Assembly: GCA_039935015.1 (NCBI GenBank)
Contig: JBDTLC010000067.1
Location: forward strand, 1-9,758
Direction: 5' to 3'
Length of the DNA stretch: 9,758 nucleotides
Source of the DNA: Paralcaligenes sp039935015
GTDB taxonomy: Bacteria; Pseudomonadota; Gammaproteobacteria; Burkholderiales; Burkholderiaceae_B
The notes below the pieces were generated by a model. The model had not been told where the DNA came from. It made no database searches and saw only the letters and a list, made by a program, of their open reading frames with translations. The translations under genes were made by a program, and so were the position numbers. Below, piece by piece: positions 1-5,790 of the stretch. Numbering within the stretch: position 1 is the first letter of the stretch; each line of letters starts with the position of its first letter.

Positions 1-1346
1 ACGGGCTGATCTATATACGCGGCCAAAAACAAGACTACGACCGCTGGGAGCAGCAAGGCAACACCGGCTGGAGCTGGAACGATTGTCTGCCTTATTTTCG
101 CAAGCTGGAAAACAATGATCTGGGCGAAAGCCCCACACGCGGCACAACCGGCCCACTCAACGCCACCTCTATCAAAACGAAGCACCCGCTGGTCGAAGCC
201 CTGATCCAGTCCGCCGCAACACTAGGCCTGAAAAAACGTCAGGACTTCAACAGCGGCGACCAAGAGGGCGTGGGCTACTACCAGCTTACGACTCGCAACG
301 GAAAGCGCTGCTCGACGGCCGTGGCCTACCTCAACCCCGCTCGCGGGCGATCTAATCTGCGTATCGAAACGGACGCTCAGGCCACCATCATTCTTATGCA
401 GGGAAATCGGGCGAGCGGCATCCGTTACAGAAAAGGGGGCGTAGAGCACACCCTGCTGGCCAATCGCGAAGTGATACTTTCAGCGGGCTCCATCCAATCT
501 CCACAGTTGCTGCAGTTATCGGGCATTGGACCGTCCAAGCTCTTGAACCAGTTTGGAATCCCAGTTGTCAAGGATTTAAATGGGGTCGGGAAGAATCTGC
601 AGGATCATTTGCAAACTCGCCTGATTTACGAAGTCACCAAGCCCATTACTACCAATGACCAGTTACGCACAATCTGGAGCAAGAGCAAGATCGGCCTGCA
701 ATGGCTGCTGTTCCGAAGCGGCCCGCTGGCCATAGGCATCAATCAAGGTGCCATTTTCTGCCGTGCTCTTCCAGAAGAAAGCGCAACACCCGATATCCAG
801 TTTCATTTCGGCACCCTGTCGGCCGACGCCGCCGGTGGCGCCGTACACGATTTTTCCGGGTGCACCTACTCGGTTTGCCAGCTGCGCCCCGAGTCGCGCG
901 GCGAAATCAACATCAAATCGACCGATCCGTTCGAGGCGCCCTCGATGCAGCCCAATTACCTGTCCACTGATCTGGATCGGCGCACGGCGATAGCGGGTGT
1001 GAAATACGCACGGCGTCTGGCTGCCTGCGCCCCCATGAGCGATCTGATGAAAAGTGAACACCGTCCAGGAGCCGATATTCGTACCGACGATGAAATCCTG
1101 CATTTCTGTCGCGAGTACGGGGCCACTATTTTCCATCCCACCGGAACCGCCAAAATGGGGCTAGCCTCAGACACCAATGCAGTCGTCGACAACCACTTGC
1201 GCGTTCATGGCATCGATGGCCTGCGTGTGGTCGATGCTTCGATCATGCCCACGCTGGTATCGGGCAATACCAACGTCCCGATTGTGATGATTGCCGAACG
1301 CGCCGCCGAGTTCATTCTTGAGGACGCCAAGCGCAAACACCTTTAA
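1..1346 (+). CDS. GMC-family FAD-dependent alcohol/choline dehydrogenase-like oxidoreductase (5' end missing)
   Basis: This is a flavoprotein oxidoreductase of the glucose-methanol-choline family, which oxidises a primary or secondary alcohol using bound FAD. The frame is open from base 3 and ends with TAA at 1344-1346, giving 447 residues in the window. The start and the N-terminal FAD-binding GxGxxG region lie upstream; relatives are about 530 residues long, so roughly 80-90 are missing. Visible family marks are GLIYIRG followed by DYDRW and GWSW near the left edge, GMC signature 2 (GSIQSPQLLQLSGIG, about residues 162-176 of the visible part), and the C-terminal active-site pair: His in IFHPTGTAKMG (visible residue 378) and Asn in GNTNVP (424). 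A transporter gene follows after 73 nt on the same strand, suggesting uptake and oxidation of one compound. The family identification is firm. The substrate is not: it resembles BetA-type choline dehydrogenases, but the same sequence type covers many alcohols. A GTG at 270 is internal, not the start. Confidence 0.93.
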   Translation, partial: GLIYIRGQKQDYDRWEQQGNTGWSWNDCLPYFRKLENNDLGESPTRGTTGPLNATSIKTKHPLVEALIQSAATLGLKKRQDFNSGDQEGVGYYQLTTRNGKRCSTAVAYLNPARGRSNLRIETDAQATIILMQGNRASGIRYRKGGVEHTLLANREVILSAGSIQSPQLLQLSGIGPSKLLNQFGIPVVKDLNGVGKNLQDHLQTRLIYEVTKPITTNDQLRTIWSKSKIGLQWLLFRSGPLAIGINQGAIFCRALPEESATPDIQFHFGTLSADAAGGAVHDFSGCTYSVCQLRPESRGEINIKSTDPFEAPSMQPNYLSTDLDRRTAIAGVKYARRLAACAPMSDLMKSEHRPGADIRTDDEILHFCREYGATIFHPTGTAKMGLASDTNAVVDNHLRVHGIDGLRVVDASIMPTLVSGNTNVPIVMIAERAAEFILEDAKRKHL

Positions 1347-1376
1347 TCAGAAATTACCCATAAACATTTTCACAGC

Positions 1377-1395
1377 CTGGCAAAATTTTTGCCAG
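1377..1395. promoter_or_regulatory. Perfect 19-bp palindrome upstream of the MFS gene, operator-like
   Basis: CTGGCAAAA at 1377-1385 and its exact reverse complement TTTTGCCAG at 1387-1395 flank a single T. The element lies in the 73-nt gap after the GMC gene and ends 24 nt before the transporter ATG. No T-tract follows the right arm, and an RNA hairpin would have only a 5-bp GC-rich stem plus A-U pairs, so a protein-binding operator seems likelier than a strong terminator. This is inference from symmetry and position; no regulator gene lies in the window. Confidence 0.5.
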
Positions 1396-1409
1396 AAGTA
1401 GAAGACACC

Positions 1410-1415
1410 AGGAGA
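1410..1415 (+). promoter_or_regulatory. Strong Shine-Dalgarno of the MFS transporter gene
   Basis: AGGAGA lies 4 nt before the ATG at 1420, a near-consensus ribosome binding site. It fixes the start of the transporter and is the clearest ribosome binding site in the window. Confidence 0.8.
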
Positions 1416-1419
1416 CAAC

Positions 1420-2742
1420 ATGCCCAACCCAGACAATCGCGCGATCCGAAAGGTAGTCGCCGCCTCGCTCATCGGAGCCACCATCGAGTGGTACGACTTT
1501 TTCTTATACGGCCTCGTGGCCGGCCTCGTTTTCAACAAGATGTATTTTCCCAGCCACGATCCGCTCGTGGGCACCATGTTGGCCTATGCCACGTTTGCCG
1601 TAGGCTTTATTGCCCGGCCGTTTGGCGGTGTTGTTTTCGGCCACTTCGGCGACCGGATCGGACGCAAAAGCATGCTTATTTTCACGCTGGTGCTGATGGG
1701 CATTGCCACGTTCCTGATTGCGTTTATTCCCACTTACGACTCAATTGGCATTTGGGCGCCCATCCTGCTGCTGCTGTGTCGCGTGGTTCAGGGCCTTGGC
1801 CTGGGCGGCGAATGGGGTGGCGCAGTCCTCATGACTTACGAATACGCGCCCAAGAACAAGCGTGGCTTCTATGCTTCGCTGCCGCAAATCGGTCTGTCCA
1901 TCGGTTTGTGTCTGGCCGCCGGAGTGGTGGCCCTGCTGTCGGCGACATTGACGAACGAGGCATTCTACAACTGGGGATGGCGTGTGGCGTTCGGGTTGTC
2001 GGCATTGCTGGTATTTGTAGGCCTGTATATTCGCCTGACCATCAAGGAAACCCCCGAATTCGCCAAAATAAAGGAAGCCAACGCCGAATCGCAGATTCCC
2101 TTCCTGGATATGATGAAACGCTATCCGGGGAATATTCTCAAAGGAATGGGCGCACGCTATATCGACGGCGTGTTTTTCAATATCTTTGCGGTCTTCTCTA
2201 TTACCTATTTAACCCAGACCCTCCACATCAATCGGACCGAAGCCCTGACAGGCGTCATGGCCGCAGCCATAGTGATGTGCTTCTTCATCCCCTACTTCGG
2301 CGCACTTTCTGACAGGGTAGGTCGTACCCGCACCTATTTCTGGGGTTCTTTGATCACAGGCTTTTCGGCCCTTCCAGCGTTCTGGCTGATGACCAATTAC
2401 TCCGAACACGTGATGGTGGTTTGGCTGTCGATCATCATTCCGTTTGGTATTTTCTACGCCGCGATTTATGGTCCCGAAGCAGCGCTTTTTTGTGAGCTGT
2501 TCGACACCAAGGTCCGTTACACCGGAATTTCGTTTGTGTATCAGTTCTCGGGAATTTTCGCCTCGGGCATCACGCCGCTTATCGCCACGGCATTGCTGAA
2601 AATGAACGGTGGACAGCCGTGGCTGATTGTCGCCTACACCATTTTTGCCGGCGTCGTTTCAGCCTTCAGCGTATGGCTAATAGGCAGGTCGGCCGGCTAT
2701 TCCATGCCGCAAGGGGCAACGGCGGGAGCACGCAGTCAATAG
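1420..2742 (+). CDS. MFS transporter, metabolite:H+ symporter (MHS) family
   Basis: This 440-residue inner-membrane proton symporter has the usual MFS length and about twelve hydrophobic segments. MHS-family features are EWYDFFLYG in the first membrane helix (residues 23-31), the loop 2-3 motif GHFGDRIGRK (74-83), RVVQGLGLGGEWGGA (121-135), KETPEF at the end of helix 6 (209-214), and the second-half copy GALSDRVGR (294-302). The family includes ShiA, KgtP, ProP and citrate carriers and moves organic acids or osmolytes with H+. The start at 1420 is supported by an AGGAGA ribosome binding site. The gene ends in tandem stops, TAG TAG. Its position after a GMC dehydrogenase suggests it imports that enzyme's substrate or a related metabolite. 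The family call is firm; the substrate cannot be assigned. Confidence 0.93.
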   Translation: MPNPDNRAIRKVVAASLIGATIEWYDFFLYGLVAGLVFNKMYFPSHDPLVGTMLAYATFAVGFIARPFGGVVFGHFGDRIGRKSMLIFTLVLMGIATFLIAFIPTYDSIGIWAPILLLLCRVVQGLGLGGEWGGAVLMTYEYAPKNKRGFYASLPQIGLSIGLCLAAGVVALLSATLTNEAFYNWGWRVAFGLSALLVFVGLYIRLTIKETPEFAKIKEANAESQIPFLDMMKRYPGNILKGMGARYIDGVFFNIFAVFSITYLTQTLHINRTEALTGVMAAAIVMCFFIPYFGALSDRVGRTRTYFWGSLITGFSALPAFWLMTNYSEHVMVVWLSIIIPFGIFYAAIYGPEAALFCELFDTKVRYTGISFVYQFSGIFASGITPLIATALLKMNGGQPWLIVAYTIFAGVVSAFSVWLIGRSAGYSMPQGATAGARSQ

Positions 2743-2791
2743 TAGTTTCGTAGAGGCGGCCCGTGCGGTCGCCCGGTGACCCCTTGTCGTC

Positions 2792-2817
2792 GCACCCCTT
2801 GTGGGTGCCGTTTTCTT
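2792..2817 (+). terminator. Probable intrinsic terminator after the MFS gene
   Basis: GCACCC (2792-2797) pairs with GGGTGC (2803-2808) across a 5-nt loop and is followed by CG and then TTTTCTT. That fits a modest rho-independent terminator for rightward transcription, 50 nt after the transporter stop. The left arm overlaps the second of two ACCCCTTGT copies (2779-2787 and 2794-2802). A weaker inverted repeat lies at 2767-2781. The opposite strand has no T-tract after the hairpin, so leftward transcription from dgt is not obviously stopped here. Confidence 0.55.
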
Positions 2818-2846
2818 ACGCAATGATAGCGCCCACAAAGGATCCC

Positions 2847-3974
2847 CTACTCCATCTCGAATAATTGCCGATGTTCCCGTATCGCGAAACGATCGGTCAT
2901 GCCGGCGATGTAGTCGGCGATGGCGCGGGCCTGGGCTTGCTCGCTATCGCGGCGATGATCGTCGGCCAGTAAACGCGGTTCCTTCAAAAACGCCTCGAAC
3001 AGATCGCGCACAATAGTGCGCGCTTTGTTTGTCATGCGCATGACCTGATAATGCCGGTACAGATTCTCCAGCAAAAACTGCTTGAGTGCATCTGTCTGAC
3101 GGCGCATCGGCGTTGAAAATGCAGCCAGCGCCGCAGCCGTGCGCACGGCGTCGGCGCTATCGGGCCGTTGTGCGTTTATATTGGCCCGCGTGGTTTCGGT
3201 TAAATCCGTAACCAGCGTGTTGATCATGGCGCGTATCGTTTCGGCAATCGCACGACGCGGTTCAAGGCGCGGATATTGCCGCGCTACTTGCGCATAATGG
3301 GTCGCGAAAATCTCCAGCCTTTGCAATTGCTCCACGCTGATCAGCCCCGAGCGCAAGCCATCGTCAATATCGTGATTGTTGTAGGCGATCTCATCGGCCA
3401 GGTTGGCAATTTGCGCCTCCAGCGAAGGCTCGGTCTTGTTTAAAAAACGCTCTCCCACGGAGCCCAGCAAACGGGCATGGCGCAGAGAACAGTGTTTAAG
3501 GATCCCTTCGCGCGTTTCGAAACACAGATTCAAGCCATTGAAGGCGGCATAGCGCTCTTCAAGCTCGTCGACCACGCGCAGACTTTGCAAATTATGCTCG
3601 AAGCCGCCCACCTCGGGAGCAAGCTCGCGCAAGCAGGCATTCAACTCATCCTGGCCGGCATGGCCAAACGGCGTATGCCCCAAATCGTGCGCCAGCGAGA
3701 TTGCCTCGGTCAGATCCTCGTGCAAGCCCAGATTACGCGCCAGTGTACGGGCGATCTGGGCGACTTCGATGCTGTGCGTCAGGCGCGTGCGGAACAGGTC
3801 GCCTTCGTGATTGACGAAAACCTGCGTCTTATATTCCAGCAAACGAAAGGCATTGCAATGAATGATGCGGTCCCGGTCGCGCTGAAACTGATTGCGGTTG
3901 GCCGGTGCTGCCTCGGCATGCACGCGGCCGCGCGTCTGCTCTGGGCGACAGGCATAAGGGGCCAGGGGCGTCAT
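2847..3974 (-). CDS. dgt: Deoxyguanosinetriphosphate triphosphohydrolase-like protein (HD-domain dNTPase)
   Basis: This is a cytoplasmic HD-superfamily enzyme of the dGTPase-like type, which hydrolyses dNTPs to deoxynucleosides and triphosphate and so influences dNTP pools. With ATG at 3974 the product has 375 residues, normal for the short bacterial class. FQRDRDRIIH opens the conserved part at about residue 30. The metal site is visible as His67 (RTRLTHSIEVAQ), His96-Asp97 (AHDLGHTPFGH) and Asp194 (NLADEIAYNNHD). The frame stays open upstream to an ATG at 4112, but that extension lies inside aroB, is rich in Cys and Arg and matches nothing in the family. The ATG at 3974 comes 7 nt after the aroB stop with AGG just upstream, and gives the usual MTPLAPYA-type N-terminus. 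The gene is last in the aroK-aroB-dgt cluster, and its 3' end converges on the transporter gene. The exact nucleotide preference is not readable from sequence. Confidence 0.93.
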   Translation of the reverse strand: MTPLAPYACRPEQTRGRVHAEAAPANRNQFQRDRDRIIHCNAFRLLEYKTQVFVNHEGDLFRTRLTHSIEVAQIARTLARNLGLHEDLTEAISLAHDLGHTPFGHAGQDELNACLRELAPEVGGFEHNLQSLRVVDELEERYAAFNGLNLCFETREGILKHCSLRHARLLGSVGERFLNKTEPSLEAQIANLADEIAYNNHDIDDGLRSGLISVEQLQRLEIFATHYAQVARQYPRLEPRRAIAETIRAMINTLVTDLTETTRANINAQRPDSADAVRTAAALAAFSTPMRRQTDALKQFLLENLYRHYQVMRMTNKARTIVRDLFEAFLKEPRLLADDHRRDSEQAQARAIADYIAGMTDRFAIREHRQLFEME

Positions 3975-3981
3975 GGCCAAC

Positions 3982-5067
3982 CTATATGCCCGACACAGCA
4001 GTCTTGCCCAGCACTGCCCGCAACGCAGCAGTGGGCACCGACCGAAATACCGCTTGCCCAATCTGCGGCAGAAGGATAAAACGCAGTTGGCCCGCTTCAG
4101 TCTTTTTATCAACCTGCATCAGATCGATCCAGCGAGGCGTTTCCATATCTGGCGCCTGAGTGGGGCACCCAATCGCCTCGACCAGGTTACGCACCCGGTC
4201 GACGCTGTCTGAAGACAGGCCCAGCACGGTGGCAGACAGTTCGGCCGCCTGAACCATGCCGCAGCCCACCGCCTCGCCATGCAGCCAAGTGCCATAACCC
4301 AGGCCGGCTTCGATGGCATGACCAAAGGTATGGCCGAAATTAAGAATGGCTCGCAGACCTGTTTCGCGCTCGTCTTGCGACACCACCAAAGCCTTCAGTT
4401 CGCATGAGCGCCTGATGGCATAAGTTAGCGCTATGGGCTCGAGCGCGCGCAACGCGGCCACGTTCTGTTCACACCAGGCGAAAAACTCTGCATCAATGAT
4501 CAGTCCATATTTGATCACTTCTGCCAGTCCCGCCGAAATCTCGCGCGGCGGCAAGGTGTTCAGGACATCGGTGTCGATATCGACGGCAATCGGCTGATAA
4601 AACGCGCCGACCATGTTCTTGCCCAAAGGATGGTTGACGGCAGTTTTGCCACCCACCGAGGAATCCACCTGCGCAAGCAAGGTTGTGGGCGCCTGCACAA
4701 AACGGACTCCGCGCATATAAGTGGCCGCGGCAAAGCCGCACATATCACCTATCACCCCACCACCCAGAGCCAGCAACACCGAACGTCGATCGAAACGATT
4801 TTGTAACAAAGCATCGAAAATCAGATTCAGAGTTTGCCAGTCTTTATAGGCCTCGCCATCGGGCAGCTCGATGAGCACCGAGCGTAAACCTGTTTGAGCC
4901 AGAGCACGTTGGACGCGCTCGCCGTAATGAGCCGCTACGGTGCGATTGGTGACAATGGCGATGGCTGTGGCGTCGTGGGGGATGCTCCTGGCCAGATGAT
5001 CAAGGCAACCGGCTTCGATATGAATCGGATAGGATCCTCCGGGCGTATTCACATGAACCATACTCAT
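3982..5067 (-). CDS. aroB: 3-dehydroquinate synthase
   Basis: This is the second enzyme of the shikimate pathway. It converts DAHP to 3-dehydroquinate in the cytoplasm using NAD+ and a divalent metal. The 361-residue length is that of the classic family. Motifs include DGEAYKDW (70-77), the NAD-binding GGGVIGD (102-108), QAPTTLLAQVDSSVGGKTAVN (125-145) and NFGHTFGHA (243-251). Zn ligands are predicted as Glu183 (GLAEVIKYG), His246 and His263 (WLHGEAV), equivalent to Glu184, His247 and His264 of the E. coli enzyme. The ATG at 5067 overlaps the aroK stop as ATGA, so the two genes are probably translationally coupled; a second ATG two codons in is possible. All key residues are present. Confidence 0.97.
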   Translation of the reverse strand: MSMVHVNTPGGSYPIHIEAGCLDHLARSIPHDATAIAIVTNRTVAAHYGERVQRALAQTGLRSVLIELPDGEAYKDWQTLNLIFDALLQNRFDRRSVLLALGGGVIGDMCGFAAATYMRGVRFVQAPTTLLAQVDSSVGGKTAVNHPLGKNMVGAFYQPIAVDIDTDVLNTLPPREISAGLAEVIKYGLIIDAEFFAWCEQNVAALRALEPIALTYAIRRSCELKALVVSQDERETGLRAILNFGHTFGHAIEAGLGYGTWLHGEAVGCGMVQAAELSATVLGLSSDSVDRVRNLVEAIGCPTQAPDMETPRWIDLMQVDKKTEAGQLRFILLPQIGQAVFRSVPTAALRAVLGKTAVSGI

Positions 5068-5675
5068 GGGTGACTCTGGTGTTCTTTTAATAAGGAAATC
5101 AAAGAATGGGCAACCTGCGATATAGGCATGATACCGGTTTCGACCGTAATGGCGGCCACCTCTTGGTAAAGGGGCTCACGCTGCACAAGCAGAGATTGCA
5201 GGCGGGCGCGCGGATCCGGGGTCTGCAATAAGGGCCGTGTGCGGTCGCGTGCCACGCGACGGTATAGCTCATCGGCCGTAGCATGCAAATAGACCACCAC
5301 ACCCCGTTCGCGCAAATAGCGACGATTCTCGGCATTCAACACCGCTCCCCCACCCGTCGCCAGGATAATCCCCGGGCGACGCGAGCACTCGTCAAGCAGT
5401 GCCGTTTCGCGACGACGGAACCCTTCTTCGCCTTCGATGTCAAAGATCAAGGACACTCTGACGCCGCAACGCGCTTCGAGTTCATGATCAAGATCAAGGA
5501 ATTTACGATCCAGCAAACGAGCCAGACTTCGACCTATTGTTGTCTTGCCCGCACCCATCATGCCAACCAGAAAGATGGGCTGCTCGTCACACGACAATAA
5601 GCCGACTGGAGCATCGGCTCCGGTCGGGTTCTGAGTTTCGCTCGTCGCCGTGCTGCGACATGAAGACTTGTCCAT
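5064..5675 (-). CDS. aroK: Shikimate kinase
   Basis: This enzyme phosphorylates shikimate with ATP at the 3-hydroxyl, the fifth step of the shikimate pathway, in the cytoplasm. The product has 203 residues. The P-loop GMMGAGKTT is at 38-46. Shikimate contacts are Asp63 in LDLDHE, Arg87 in GFRRRE and the Gly triplet 108-110 in ATGGGAVL. The lid Arg147 is in RTRPLL. The first 32 or so residues form a polar, Ser/Thr-rich extension not found in the compact E. coli AroK; no in-frame ATG lies between it and the P-loop, so it is probably real or a non-ATG start is used. No good Shine-Dalgarno precedes the ATG; instead a -10-like box lies only 6 nt upstream. The gene heads the aroK-aroB-dgt cluster and is divergent from mrcA. 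Confidence 0.95.
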   Translation of the reverse strand: MDKSSCRSTATSETQNPTGADAPVGLLSCDEQPIFLVGMMGAGKTTIGRSLARLLDRKFLDLDHELEARCGVRVSLIFDIEGEEGFRRRETALLDECSRRPGIILATGGGAVLNAENRRYLRERGVVVYLHATADELYRRVARDRTRPLLQTPDPRARLQSLLVQREPLYQEVAAITVETGIMPISQVAHSLISLLKEHQSHP

Positions 5676-5790
5676 TTGTGTATTATCTCACTTGCAATCC
5701 CCAGACAGACGGATACACTGCATTGTTCAGTTACATTAATGCACTGAGCAAATCATAGTCTGCCCATGGTTAGACTTAAAATCGGCCCTA
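5676..5790. other. Divergent intergenic region between aroK and mrcA
   Basis: These 115 nt must hold the promoters of both the leftward aroK-aroB-dgt and the rightward mrcA-lptM-lysA clusters. They are visibly more AT-rich than the flanking genes. A 6-bp inverted repeat TGCATT/AATGCA (5719-5724 and 5738-5743, 13-nt spacer) lies near the middle. On the + strand TAAAAT (5777-5782) is a -10-like hexamer ending 8 nt before the mrcA ATG, and neither gene has an evident ribosome binding site here. No small gene or RNA was recognised. Confidence 0.5.
5682..5690 (-). promoter_or_regulatory. Candidate extended -10 promoter element of aroK
   Basis: Read on the minus strand this is TGAGATAAT, a TGn extension plus GATAAT, which matches the -10 consensus at five of six positions. 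No convincing -35 hexamer lies 16-18 nt further upstream, as is tolerated with an extended -10. Transcription would start about 7 nt downstream, essentially at the aroK ATG (5675), implying a leaderless or nearly leaderless message. This is a motif-based inference only. Confidence 0.35.

Noticed and set aside
270..272. GTG as the start of a shorter GMC protein
   Set aside because: The GMC homology runs unbroken from base 3 (GLIYIRG, DYDRW, GWSW), so this codon is an internal valine.
1389..2312. 307-codon + strand frame overlapping the MFS gene
   Set aside because: It is the +1/+2 frame shadow of the transporter. Its product is rich in Arg, His and Pro, whereas the MHS transporter frame carries all the family motifs and the strong ribosome binding site.
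2767..2781. Imperfect palindrome GGTCGCCCGGTGACC as a separate regulatory site
   Set aside because: It is short, imperfect and located in the convergent gap between two gene ends where no promoter is needed; it may only add secondary structure before the terminator.
3477..4079. 200-codon open frame on the + strand across dgt and the end of aroB
   Set aside because: It is antisense to clear dgt and aroB coding sequence with intact motifs, and its translation resembles no known protein type.
3975..4112. N-terminal extension of dgt starting at the ATG at 4112
   Set aside because: It lies entirely within the end of aroB in another frame, is rich in Cys and Arg, and lacks family similarity. The ATG at 3974 directly after the aroB stop gives the usual Dgt N-terminus.
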